Shown piece after piece: positions 12,811 to 25,100 of a stretch of 64,000 nucleotides of DNA. Made by a program: the position numbers and the translations under genes. Every line of letters begins with the position of its first letter. Positions within the stretch are counted from its first letter, which is position 1. The notes below the pieces were generated by a model that was not told where the DNA came from, did not search any database, and worked only from the letters and a program-made list of their open reading frames with translations. This stretch comes from Takakia lepidozioides (taxonomy: Eukaryota > Streptophyta > Takakiopsida > Takakiales > Takakiaceae): NCBI GenBank assembly GCA_030704615.1, contig CM060731.1, positions 17,050,001-17,114,000 of the forward strand, in the 5' to 3' direction.

Positions 12811-15370
12811 TCATGCTGTACTGGGCTGCCTCGATGCCATACACTTTGCCCTTTTGTTCTGTGTATTGTGAAAGTTTGGCTCCTTTGGCACCGTCAGCCG
12901 CTTTGATGATCTGCACAGGCAGTGACATCACAGAGTGAGGCTTCATGGCAAAGTCACACACGCTCATGTGACAGCAACTGAGTCAAGAAGAAAGGAATAC
13001 CTGCGTGGCATGAAGGGCCGATCAAAGTAGGGCATGAGCTGTGCACGAGGCACCATCTCCCTCCTCAGTCTCTTTACTTCTTCCTCCTCTGCTATCTGTG
13101 TGGTCACAACAATTCTGTAAGTATGCTGTGCACAGATTGCATTACATAGACATGGTTGATGGACATACCACAGCCAGGTGGAGGTATCAAACTGCCTGCC
13201 AGCAGAAAGGATGGAGTCAACCAAGCAGAATAAAATGATGTTGAAATCCTTCAACAGCTACCACAAAATAACTTGTAACAAACCTGACGTAATCTCTCTT
13301 CTTCTTGTCGCTGTAGCTCAAGGTAAATGCTCCGTTCAGCAACCTGTTTACTCACACACAATTTTAGGGTAAGTAGGAAAGGTCAGGGTGGTGGGGGCAT
13401 TGGGACATAGACACCCCAAATGCAAAGGGAAAATTCATCAAGATCACAACATGACTGAATATTTCCCCTAGAAAAAAGTTTGGAGACATACATATTGGTC
13501 AAACTCCGCACGCTCAAGGGCCCTGAAATGAGTCAGAAGCCTGAATTCCATTGGTCTGGTCTGCCCCTTGGTAGCAGGCTTGGGTAGCACCTGCATGTTT
13601 GCACGTAAGTTGAGTTTCAAATGTGTTGTGTTGCAGCAGCATGAGAAGATGACATAAAATCGACCTACAATAGTATGCAAGGGGTTGAGAGAAAATACAT
13701 GAGGTTCATCGGTGGTCCAGGGTAATCCCTGTGCAATAGGAATGCGAAGCCGTTGTTCCTGATTCCACATCTCCTCTAATCTCTTGGAGAAGTTACACTG
13801 CTTCACTGCTCCCCTTTCCTGCTCAAATCCCTCCCTCATCACATCTCCATTAAATGTTTACAGAAGATGGTCACCCCAGTCATAGAGGATATTCAAATTC
13901 AGAAGCCTGCTCTATCCTCTCCCCAACTCCTAGACTAGCTCACCTTCCTACCTCAAATAATCATCTCAAGCCCCCAGAACCCTAAAAATGTCTCTACCTC
14001 TGTGCGGAGTTTGAAAGGTTGTGATGAATTGCGGCGGTCATGCTGGTTGCGAGCTCCAACCCTTGTCTGACTCTTAGTCAGGTGTGTCAAAGTGGACATC
14101 TGGGACCTTGATGCTCCATCCTCACTGCTTAACTGTGCATCCCACATTTCCCCCATTGATGACAGTTTGTGAGAGAGGAGAGAGGGAGAAAGAGAAGAAA
14201 ACATGAGATAAATTGGTACATTATAACATCCGCCAGATATGAGGACCAAAGGACCAAACAGGAAGATAGAGAGAGCAAAGCAGAATTGGTTTGCACCGGA
14301 CTGAGAAAAGACTTCTGTAAAATGCCCGAGAAAGAACTGTACAGAAATAGACTGAACAACAACTCACTTCATCATCCAGCTTGGTGGTTGCCTGCGTAGC
14401 AGAGTGCACTGCTCCCCCCCACATTAAGCCATCCGGTGACTCTTTATGGCTGCATAGGCGCCATCATATCAGTGGTTGACTTGGGCCTGAATCAGGGAGT
14501 GTAATAAGAACGGAAGGGATGACCTGCATAGGGATAAGAAAAGAAGGAGAAAAAGTGGAGGAGACCTAAATAGAAAGTATCACAGTAACAAAACTCTTTC
14601 CGAGTTATTGCAGAGTGCGAAAATCACCTCTCAAAGTGAGAAATTTTAGGTTGTGGAGTGGTCTCAGTGGTCTTAGTGTTCTGGTCGCCAATTCTTGGGA
14701 ATTCTTGGACATCATGATCACTAGTGGGGGACCTCATCAGGGGTGCAACTCCATCAGCTTGTTCCTTCTGGCAACCATCCTTCACATAGCAGGGCGCAAT
14801 TGAGTCATTCCAAGCCCAAACCTTGTCAAATGAATGCATATCAGCTATCCTCCCTGACTCACCACCACACATCGTGGAGCCCTGCGGAATGGTCACATCA
14901 TCAACACCTGACCTAGCCGCAACCACAGTTGGGGCATGCTTGGCTTCTTGTGCTTCACAGTCCGAGAGCATAACACTTTCAAACGCTTGTACCAGAATAT
15001 TAACACCACCTTCTCCCAACGGAGCAAGCCGATTCACTGCTTCTTTAACCAAAGTGTCCGACATCCACTCTTCCGGCTGCTTCCTCTCGGCGATTGCCTG
15101 CTTCCTGAGAAAAGCAGCTGTCTGGCCCTCTTCCCTTCGTCCCTCTTCCGGATCACAAGATGAGCCCATTCTTGACTTTCCAGATTGTACACCACTCTTG
15201 CCAGGAGTTGTCGGACAGTCTTGGTGCAGATTGGGGTCACAATTCTCGGCGGACGACGCATCCTTCCCATCCTTCACGAATTCCTCCGTCACCTGCGCAT
15301 TACCACCACACCTGCCTCCGATGACCTGATCACAGTTGTAAAGCTGTAAAGGGGACTTAGCCTTATGCAT
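12811..15370 (-). CDS. TPX2-family microtubule-associated protein, 8 exons, 477 aa
   Basis: Plant TPX2-family protein, expected to bind microtubules. Coding exons in transcript order: 15370-14628, 14449-14368, 14132-13998, 13818-13699, 13590-13492, 13343-13284, 13095-13001, 12910-12811; total 1434 nt. The N-terminal half is poorly conserved except a block at residues 110-136 (EAVNRLAPLGEGGVNILVQAF) that I know from several plant TPX2-like proteins. The TPX2 domain runs from QPFKLRTE (313-320) through IPIAQGLPWTTDEP, RPMEFRLLTHFRALERAEFDQYV and EMVPRAQLMPYFDRPFMPRR to RLTVPKEPNFH near the C terminus, spread over exons 3-8. The ATG at 15370 was chosen because CCAACCATGC is a good start context and the frame above it lacks an ATG. 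TPX2 itself also has Aurora- and importin-binding parts, which I do not see, so this is a TPX2-like paralogue. Confidence 0.93.
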
Positions 15371-15720
15371 GGTTGGTGCTGAAGTAAGACCTTCAGTACT
15401 ACAACCACATACCCCCAACACTCACTCCTCTCCCCTCCTGCATGCAACACCAAACCAACGTACGCTTGCTAAGTTACTCCAAGCAATCAAGAAACGCGAG
15501 ATCGCACAGACAGATTGCGATGTGTGATGATGCCAAGGAAGAACGAGCGAAGAGAGAGAAAGAGAGAGAGTCGCGATAGGCTGCTGCCTCCAACGTCTCG
15601 CACAACGGCTCAATTTCCACCGGCTACAGCCGGTGCCGTGACGGCTTCAACGGTCACAGCCTACGACCCCGACTATCCATCCACTCATTTTGTCCCCATC
15701 CATCCATCCCTTTCTCGGGT
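15371..15720. other. TPX2-family gene 5' flank
   Basis: Upstream flank of the minus-strand TPX2-family gene. It holds a GA-rich stretch at 15540-15570 (CT on the gene's strand), compatible with a plant 5' leader. An open frame at 15422-15613 on the minus strand is low-complexity and has no recognisable domain. Confidence 0.4.
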
Positions 15721-17115
15721 TGCGCAAATGACTAAAATAGCGACAATTACTCCATCCGACGGCCATCCGTCAAACAAATATGAAGCGCTTGTCAACTGCG
15801 TTACGTCTCCTTTACGGCCGCATGTTGAATGTTTCCACAATTACGTCTGTTGCCGCAAAAGAAGCATTATGACTACTGCTTTCCGGCCGGAAGGTGAACA
15901 CTGGACACCTTTGTGACACCAACTGGTGGATTGAACCCGCAACCACTTCCGACAACTTGGTTGTCCGTTGCGGAAAATATTATCCCATGTCCAATTGTGT
16001 TACGTACCCTAGAATTCCATGACACGTTGTCGAGGGGGAATACTGGATGTACGAAGGGCAGCTACATCCCGTAATTCCCCCTCCTACTCTATCGGACATA
16101 GTCTGTCATGAGAAGTGCACTTCACATCCAGATTTGGCTACTTTGCATCCATATATGTCACATCACATCCAAAAAATGTGGAGCCCTCACTATCAAATAC
16201 AGCGCTCGTGCGCAAAACTAATAGAATTTCGCCACGTCACCCAAAGAGATCTTCATGCGGACTATGGACTACGCGGAGCGAACGTTGTAAGGCGGACACG
16301 CGGCGCGATAATGATTTTTGATGCTTAGTTGCCATGTGTCAGCATTTTATAAAAACAGCAAAGCAAAAATGGCGCAATGAAGACCATAATAGGCATCTAC
16401 AACGTTACGTCCATTATGTGCAGGCTGACGTGGACAGAGAAAGAATCAACATATAACAAATATAATTAGTCTAAAGCTTGACATAATAAGCACCCAAAAT
16501 CTTTAATGACTTGTTTGCGGTGCGGCTGCAAATTGAATGTTTTCACAATTACGGCATTTTTTAAACACCGAGAAAAGACAAAACATCCTCCGACGGCTGT
16601 TGTACAGATATATATTTTATCAATATCAAACGCATGCCGATTGTTAACGGCTACAAGTTGCATGGTTTCACAATCACACCGTTTCTTAAACGAGAAAACA
16701 TCCTTGGACGGTTGTTCTACTAATATATTTTAGCAAATATTAGACCCATGATGTATCTCCTTTACGGTGAAAGTTGATTGTTTCCTTAGTACACGACGGC
16801 TTTCGCAGGAAATATTAAGCGCTTGTCGACTGTGTTATGACTCCTTTACGGCTGCAATCTGAATGTATTTCTTCACTAATCCTTCGACGGCTGTTGAAAC
16901 AAATACGAAACGTGTCAAGTGTCAACTGTGTTATGTCTCCTTTACAGCGCAAGTTGATGTCTTTTGCAGGAAATATTAGGCGCTTGTCCATTGTGTTAGG
17001 ACTGCAAACTGAATGTTCTTGTCACAATTACATCACTCGACGGCTGTTGCTACAAATCTTAAACCCATGTCGACTATTACGACTACTTTACCACCGCGAC
17101 GGCTCGCTTGCCATA
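15720..17115. repeat. Diverged tandem repeat array, ~90-100 bp units
   Basis: A unit of roughly 90-100 bp recurs with heavy divergence. Hallmarks are GACGGCTGTTG, ATATTAAGCGCTTGTCGACTGTGTTA, CTCCTTTACGGC and GCAAGTTGAATGTTTCCACAATTACG. Clear units start near 15755, 16500, 16570, 16640, 16750, 16815, 16880, 16940 and 17010. No coding capacity is visible. The interval 15975-16490 has only scattered pieces of the unit. Position is upstream of both the TPX2-family gene and p23. Confidence 0.75.
15885..15975 (-). repeat. Diverged SINE-like fragment
   Basis: This stretch reads CCGGAAGGTGAACACTGGACACC, then GATTGAACCCGCAACCAC, and aligns with the minus-strand SINE-like element at 35062-35264. On the minus strand it has a box-B-like sequence near GGTTGCGGGTTCAATCC. 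Box A is not convincing, so it is a decayed piece. Confidence 0.45.
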
Positions 17116-17309
17116 ATCTCCTGGGTTTATGGCAACTAAACACTGTCACCAACTCCACAAGCACACTCCGGATACGAGTCCGCATCCATTATATGGATTA
17201 ATATAGGATCGGTGATGCGAAAATGTCTTCCGCGCATCTACCAACTGGATACAACACCTCCATCCCAATCAAGGGAGGTGAGAAAAAAAAAAATCACAAA
17301 TGTTAATGA

Positions 17310-17960
17310 TTAATTAGCTAAGAGGTTGGAAGGGCTAGTTATCCAAGCTGGACTTTAGTTAGCCACATTTGGAAAAACTTAGTCTGCCAAAGGCAGGTTA
17401 GTTAGTTAGCTAGTTACAAGGTTGGCAACGAGGTAGGGATAGGGTTAGTTATGCAAGCGGGGTTAGTTAGCTACAAATATGGGTTAGTTTGTCAGCTACA
17501 AAATATGGCACTCACATGAACACTACCTACCTCTCCCACACGTGTCATCAACCTTTATAGCTAACTAAATCCAGTTGCCCATTTACATTTAACCTTCCTC
17601 AGTTAACTAAGCACCAAAAGAAAAAGAAAAAAACTAAGCTGGAATGAAAGAGGAATAATTAGTTAGGCAAGCCGGGTTAGTTAGCCACAAGGTTGGTCAG
17701 TTAGCTACAAGAAGGCTAACTAACCGAGCTCCATCCCCCCACCCAAGTAGGGTTAGTTAGCCACAAGGTTGGGCAGTTAGCTACAAAATGGCTAACTAAC
17801 CGAGCTCCATTCCCCACCCAAGCTGGGTTAGTTAGCCACGAGGTTGGTCAGTTATACAAGCTGTGTCAGTTAGCTACAAAATGGCTAACTAACCCCACCC
17901 AAGCTGTGTTAGTTAGAGGGAAGGGAAAAGTTGGTTAGTTAGGCTAAGTGGTTGGTTAGG
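17310..17960. repeat. GTTAGTTAG-rich repeat array upstream of p23
   Basis: This block is built from GGTTAGTTAG and its complement CTAACTAACC. The motif GTTAGTTAGCCACAAGGTTGG alternates with CAGTTAGCTACAAAATGGCTAACTAACCGAGCTCCATCCCC. From 17680 to 17880 two longer units of about 80 bp are nearly identical. Direct and inverted forms are interleaved, so the DNA could fold into hairpins. It ends about 210 bp upstream of the p23 start codon. Confidence 0.85.
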
Positions 17961-18171
17961 CAGAAGGTTGGCGGAGGGTTAGGGGGAGTGGAGTTACGGT
18001 TGGGCGGCGGCTGTGCAGAGCTGCCGTTATTGCGCTTGTCTCTTCACACTGCCGGGGCATCGCTGCTGCCCTCTCTCATTCTTCATGTACCGAGCTGTGG
18101 AGGGGGCGACCCTGCTAATTTGCACACCCACAAGCTTCACCAAACACAACTCATCTGTACTTTCAGACACT

Positions 18172-20238
18172 ATGAGGTGATCCCATGTCTTCCCCGTGTG
18201 CACAAAATTGCTACTTGTTCATGCTTTTGGTCCCCCAACTCAGTTTTTGTTGTTGAATCCAGGAAATGTACAGAATGAATGTCACTGAGGTTGATCCTAT
18301 CTGAGCTTAGCGCAATCCTGTTTTCTAGTATGAGATTGAATTGGGATGGAGCGGTGTTTGTTTTGGGATGGCACTGTTTTTTGAAACTGGGTATAACCGA
18401 TGGATCGGATGCAGCGATGGCGCATTACGGAATTTTGTATACTAAGGTGCTCTTGAATTCACTCCGTTTTCCTTGGTTTGTGAGTATAGGGCGCGGCAGG
18501 ACCTTGACGTTTCACGGTGCTGTGTATGGGTGAATTGCAGCCGCCATCCGGAGATTCGGTGGGCACAACGGTCGGACAAAGTGTTCTTGACTGTTGAGTT
18601 ACCCGATGCAAAGGAGCCGAGTGTGAAGCTTGATCCGGAGGGGAGGTTCACGTTTGCTGCCTTGGCAGGACCTGATGATCATTCTTTCGAGTCAGATTTG
18701 GAGCTTTTTGGGAAAGTGAATGTGAAGGTTAGAGCACTTCCGTTTGTGGATTGCGAACATAGTTTTTCCTTGAAGAAAGGGTCTACAAACCCGACTTGTT
18801 ACTGGATTTTGAACGTAGTAAACCTTGGAAAAGGTGCCCTTCGAAATGCGTGGGCTGTTCTTCGAGGCCTTCCAGTCCTCAGATGCGTCTCAAATTATCT
18901 GGCAGGGCCCTGTTGGAAGGAGGTTGAAATGTTCCCTGGCAACTGAAAGTGTTACTGAAGTGCTCAGTTTCAATATCGGCGTCCTGTCGAGACGGGAGTA
19001 TAGATCATAATCTGCCGAAATCTGGCTCTACATGATGTGCTCGGACCTTCTGCATATATGACTTGTTTAGGGATGTTCGTACTGAGCTGATTTATGGCAA
19101 ACTTTTGCTTTCTGTCGTAAACACTGTATGTGAACATTCTCGGAGCAGACATTTGTGATCTAACTAGTGTAGATCCAGTGTGATCTTGCTTCTTTATGCG
19201 GCTACATGACTGTCTACTGGTAATGCAATTTACAATAGCGCGCAAGCAAGAGGCAATGTACGCCCCAGGACACTTGAGAAGGATTGTACAGTCCACCTAG
19301 GCATTTGTTCTGGATTTTACTTCAGATTCAAATGATCAAATTGATCCTGTAGATGTTTACCTCTCACGAGCTTGAGTAATTTAGTTGTGGTTGACAAGTT
19401 TCTGTCATGCAGGATAGCAAGATCAGTGTTGGATTGCGACACACTTTGTGTGTGATTGAGAAGGAAGAGAAGGGGTGGTGGAAGAGATTGCTCAAGCCAA
19501 ATGGGAAGTCTCCGGCTTATGTGAAGGTTGACTGGAACAAGTGGGTTGATGAGGATGACGAAATGGATGCCCCAAGATGTGAGTTGGCAATCCAATTGGT
19601 GGTGAAATGTGTTGGATTAGTATTTCTGACACTCTGACTTGGTATATTGTTTGCAGTTGTGTTTCCACTGTAAAATTCTCTATAGCTGTGTGTGATGTTG
19701 GCTGAGGAACCTTTTAGTTCCCTTGAATGTGATTAGACTTTATCTGGAACACACACAGTGCTCAATGTCTTCTGTTTGCTGGAACAACAATTGTAAAGGA
19801 TCTGAGCCATCTGGGTTCCATCTGATAGAATGCAGGTCAAAACCCCTAATGAAATGAACATGGGTTGTGTGCATGTGGGTGCAGTGGAGAATTTTAATCT
19901 CGGTGGAACGGACAATTTCTCGGTATGCAATGTTTGAAGGAAGAGTTTGAGGTGTTTCAAACCCAGCTTTGTGTTTTATTTTGACAATGGAAATCTCAAA
20001 GTGAGCTTGCTTGTCTGTTCTGTTTGTGTATGTTTCTAACAGAAGTCACTTGCTACATGGACTTATTTTGCAGAATTATAACATGGAAGATGATGAAACA
20101 GATAGTGAGGATGAAGGTATGCTCTGTAAGTTTTCTATCTGAAACTTATACCCCCAATTTGAATTTCAGAGTCAAGACAGTAATGTCATGATTTACGTGA
20201 GGTTGGAATAAATAAATGCAGCAGTCACAAGTGCCTGA
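18172..20238 (+). CDS. p23: p23 co-chaperone (CS domain), 6 exons, 151 aa
   Basis: Hsp90 co-chaperone of the p23 family, acting in cytosol and nucleus. Coding exons: 18172-18176, 18541-18727, 19413-19578, 19885-19922, 20074-20116, 20222-20238; total 456 nt. The first coding exon supplies only ATGAG before a GTGATC donor; its join to CCGCCAT gives the conserved start MSRHPEIRWAQRSDK. The CS domain spans about residues 4-108: VFLTVELPDAKEPSVKLDPEG, FESDLELFGKVN, then IEKEEKGWWKRLLK (WW at 86-87) and VDWNKWVDEDDE. The tail is short and acidic (MEDDETDSEDE), as in p23 proteins. It lacks the Gly-rich repeats of some land-plant p23-1 proteins. The last exon can start at either of two adjacent acceptors (20222 or 20225), both in frame. 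Confidence 0.95.
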
Positions 20239-21639
20239 GCTTTGGGACGCATACATGATGGAAGCCCCAACCCTATTTGACTAGGAACCTGCATCTGGTA
20301 ATTTGCCTCCGCTGCCCAATGTGCTAGTGTGAGCTGGAAATGTCTGTTCCTTGTTTGGTTCCAATTTTTCGGAGGAGTTTGGGCCAGACGATGTTAAGAT
20401 TATGGTTTGTTGGAACAATGTCAGACCTTCCAGAGCTAGCAAAGGCCTAAGCTGAGCATGAGTGGACAGTACAAGCTGGACATATGCGGACCAAAGGCAG
20501 TCGAAGATGCAGTAATTCACAAAGCAGCGGAGCAGGGCCCGTTCATTGCCATCAATTCAGGGATTTTTAACTGCTGCACATACTTTATCTTCGCTCCTTG
20601 CTAACTGCAAGGGGTAGTAGACGAGGCAAAAGGCATTACTTCTTTCTTCTGGGACATACGGCCCAGTTCAATATTCTCCTACTGCAAGTTACTCTCCTAC
20701 TGCAGGTTCTAAGACTAGGAAATACATCCCTTGTTAGGGCTTTATGAATTTACATATCACTTGTCGATAAGCACTTCGCTTATGTATCTTGAGAAGATGG
20801 ATTTAGCTTCTGGACGCAGTTAGTTAGGCTATTCTTGATGTGCTTGATGTTCTACATCGGCACACTGTTTCCACTTCTCCAGCTTACCATCTCAACTGTA
20901 TGTACAAATCATTTTGTAAGTAAATGTTGATATCAACAACTCCAATGTAGGTCCATGTATGCAAACAATCTCTTTCAGTAGTGCCATGCAATGGTCAAGG
21001 TTTTGCTGTCAATTGCATCTGGTTAACATCAACCAGGCTTGCATAAGAAAGAGTCTCGAGATAGAAGCATTGCATGAAGTTGTCGCATACAGGAAATAGT
21101 GCAGTGTTTCTTTCACTTGGAGCTCAATAGGTGGACTGTCTCACAGCACCCCTGACCTCTAAGCCTGACCTCTTGATGCTGTCGACATGTACCATAAGGG
21201 GTGCATTTAGCTTAGCTAAAAGAACAGAGGTAGAGCCATTGTTAGCCCTCTAGAAAAGGAACCTCATCATACACAGTGCCCACTTCCATTGAGATTACAA
21301 CTAAGCTTTCCTGGTTTGCATTCAGGCCTGAAAAATGTTTACACAGGCAGCTCCAGGATGTGCACATGTATCAACAGCCAGTCTTTTGAGCTATTGAGGA
21401 CCAAAACACCTAGCACTTTCTCTGACAGCTAAAATAAGTACTCCAAAATGTTCCTGCTGGTAGTAAACTTACAGCCGGAAAGAGAACCATAGAGACCAAA
21501 AAAGTTCTTTACAAGCTCATGTACTCAAGGACAACGCCATCAAGAAAAAATCCACAGCTTAGTCAATGTATATAGTCAATGTATAATGCTGGCCTACTTA
21601 TATTCCAACACAGATTAAGATCACAATGTCTGGATCAAA
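20239..21639. other. Intergenic region between convergent p23 and RCC1 genes
   Basis: The 3' flanks of p23 (plus) and the RCC1 gene (minus) meet here. I see no open frame with recognisable domains and no repeat shared with the rest of the window until about 21640, where the block duplicated at 11879-12485 begins. Confidence 0.4.
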
Positions 21640-22129
21640 TACTCACATGAGAACATGTGTTCTATTACAGTCTGAAATCTTCTACATAAGAATCATAATC
21701 AATGAATCAAGCTGCAATGTGCAATGCCAACATGAATTAGTAGTAGTCTGAGATTTTCTGCATCAGAATATAGGCTTGAGCCAACATCAGCTATGCCTTT
21801 GCTGGCAACTGCTGATACACGCAGGCTAGCATCACATAGCACAAATTATCTCTCATTGGCGCCATGCTTCTCCCAACAGCTGCTGATACACGCATCTTGT
21901 CCCAACATAGACAACCATCAGTCATCACTATCATGCCTGCATAAGCAGGTGTTGAAATGTGTGAGCTTAGGTTCTGAACAAGAGAACGATGTGAGTTTCT
22001 CCTTGAATTGCAGCGAAGGACATGCTAACAACCTTCTCATCTATCTCATAAAACGCCTTCTGCATCATTCCAGCTACAATTCTCATCATTTTGTGCATCT
22101 GCAACTTAGCACTCTACCAGATTAAACAC

Positions 22130-25100
22130 CTAGACTAACATCCTCTTGAGCTGCACTAGGGTATGTATGACACCATGTCTGGGTAAAAACAATGTTATGG
22201 ATAATATTTTACAATAGAGAAAACTAGTCTCATACACTGAGAGCGAATAGAAAACACAAGCCCATACCTAAGTTGCTGACAGAAGCGAGCCAAAGAATCA
22301 GATCCAGTCCTGAGAGCAACATCTTCAACGGCTACTGCGCTTGCAAACGTAACAGAGTCGGCCAACTTCAGCTCACAGAGCTCTTTGAGTGAGCATGCCT
22401 GAGTAAGCACCGCTGAATGACCCCCACCAGCTGCGAGTTGCCTGACTTCTCCTACACACCTATTCCACCATCCCACAAGAATTTGATATTACGCAGACAG
22501 TGTGTCCCTTCCCGACTGAATTGCGGAATAGGATCTGATGCTTGTGGGTTAGGATGCAATTCAATGGTACCATAGCCAAGCATCCCCTGTTCTTGATTGC
22601 AGCAGAGAAAGTTGCTTACCAGTCAATGGGAGAGGGATTCCACATGTACACAGTGCTGCCAGTAGCAGCCTGACCACAGCTGTTGTAACCCCACCCGAGC
22701 AAGCGGCCATCACGCATGGCTGCCAGCACGTGTGCCTGCCCACATGTCACCCGTGCCACGCCTTTCGGCATGAGCATCACTGGAACGCGTTGCATGGGGA
22801 AATCAAGGGCTGAAGCACCTCCCACTGAAAACTTCTTGTTAGGGCCCAACCCCAACTGCCCATCCCGACCTGCGCCCCACAAGAAGAGTGCTCCAGAGCA
22901 TGACACTGCGCATGTGTGGGCACCACCACACGAAATCTGGCAAATAGGAACCCCCTCCAAGGATACCACCCTCCTAGGCAGCACTTCTTTGTGTGGTGAC
23001 TGCAGACTGCGATGGCCCAGTTGGCCCATGGACCCCAAACCCCATGTATATCTGGCATGTGGCAAGCCACATTTGCATGAGAGGATAATAAGCATGAGTT
23101 TGAGTAACGAAGATAGAACACCAGAGACCTTAATCCTCAACTCTAGAACATTGCAGTATCTCCATCAGTGCACAAGTACCACAATGAATGATAACAGTCT
23201 GGTCAATCAAGAATTATGGCATGCGAGGACAAGGTAATGGATTTGGAGTGACACCTACACGTCACCCTTTTCAGCAATGGCTGCTGTGTGCTGTTCGCCA
23301 CAGGCAACCTGGGTGATTTTCACGAGTTCTGAATCTTCATCAAGAAATCTTACAAATGCAGTCACATTCCGTGCCTCCTGCCGCCCTTCACAACTGAAAC
23401 CCCTGCCCAATTGTCCATATTCATTGTATCCTGCGAGCATCGTCATTGCCCATCATCAGCAACAGCCCACTGCGTTCCATAGTTGAACCATTTTACAAAG
23501 TTCGGAATCTCCTTAGTTCCTCCAAGTACACTGTATTTGCAGTGTTTGACCACAACCAAATCAACGGCGTGGAATCAACATATGTCCCACAATACATAGT
23601 GTTGACCCTGCGGCCCTGACAACAGAAAAGGGTTGTTTCCTATAACCTCCATACACAAAGTCAAGCATGAGAAATGCAAGAGCCTAGAAAACTTGAACTC
23701 ACGCGAGGTGACCAAAATGAAATGAGATAGCCACATCCAAGGTAACGAAGAGCTCCCAAGAAAAACAAAGGATCAAGTAAACATCAAGGAAGTCACACAA
23801 GAAAAGAAACAATAAAAAGGATAAAGCATGCTGTCTCATCAGCTAGAGAGTCAATCTAAGAGTATGAGAACACTTGACAGTATCCTGTACAACAGTGACC
23901 AAGGGTTGTAATCTGGATAGCCAGTGAAGCCACACCACCTGAAGATTGTGATTAGATTAGTACTACCTGTTTAAACTATGGATGCTTGCGAAGACTCAGC
24001 CAAGATATAGTATGAGCATTGGAATCATAGAAAAACTAGACTTCAACAGAAAATGTACTCATGCCTTCCCTGCAAACCTTGGCTTGCCATAGCCTTACAG
24101 CTATTGACTCCACACGAAACTAACCCTCCCGGAGCCTTTTGTGGGTTCGAACCCCCCAGGGTTTTAGACTTCAATACAGAATATAATCATAAGACGTTGT
24201 TTGCCGTAGCCTTGTGGCCATTTGACCCCGCGCCCAGTTTGAGCGGAACACAAAGGGACAGAACCTACCTTTGTCAGGGCTTGATGTCGGTAGTAAGACT
24301 TACCTTGGAATAAAAAATTGATCCAGGTTCTCTAGAAATCCCTTCACAGAAGCATCAATCTGCTGTGTGTGGTTTGTAACTAGGCTCTAAAAGGGCCTGG
24401 GCTTTTGGCTCAGCCTCGAGACTTTCAAAGTTGGTAACCAGAGGTACAGGCACAATTCCCTTGATAGATTTGAGGAGAGCGTCTCTCTGGTGAGAGAACC
24501 CCAGACAGTATCAGAAAATGAATATTGTCTTCAGGTTGCCCACACAACGGGCAATTGCACTCTCCCTTTCCTCTCTGCTTCTGTTTGCTGTTCAAAGGTA
24601 GGCTTCCCGCCCTGAGTTTATATTTCAGTCTAGTGCCGAGAGTGGGACCCTTGAGGTCATCCATGATGTCCTCCCCCATGTCACAGACTGGAAACAAGTT
24701 CAGTGAAGTTTTCTGCCTAACTTCATTTTCATCAGACAATTTCCAGGCAACAGACATGGCTTTGGACACTACAGCCTCTAAGACAGATGTATCCAGCAGG
24801 GTCAAATTCTTGCGGATTCAGATTCAGATCCTTGGGAATCTCTTCTACTCTCTTCTTCCAGGACTTAGCCTGTTTGACAAGCCTGTTTGACAGGGCGATC
24901 CTGTTTCCAAGATATAGAGTCGATTAACTTAGGATATCTGATGTTGGACATATGGTGCAGCTGACCCCCATCTGACCTTGAATTTATCTCGTTGGGAGCT
25001 TAAGGAAGGGATGCCAAACTCACCCCGAACAGCCACATTGGCTGTTTTGGAGCATGCTGACATGCACTCCTTAAGCACCCCCACTGCAGGCGCTAGGATG

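Noticed and set aside
24140..24160. tRNA-like box B (GGGTTCGAACCC)
   Set aside because: The motif is a perfect palindrome and no box A lies at the right spacing on either strand.
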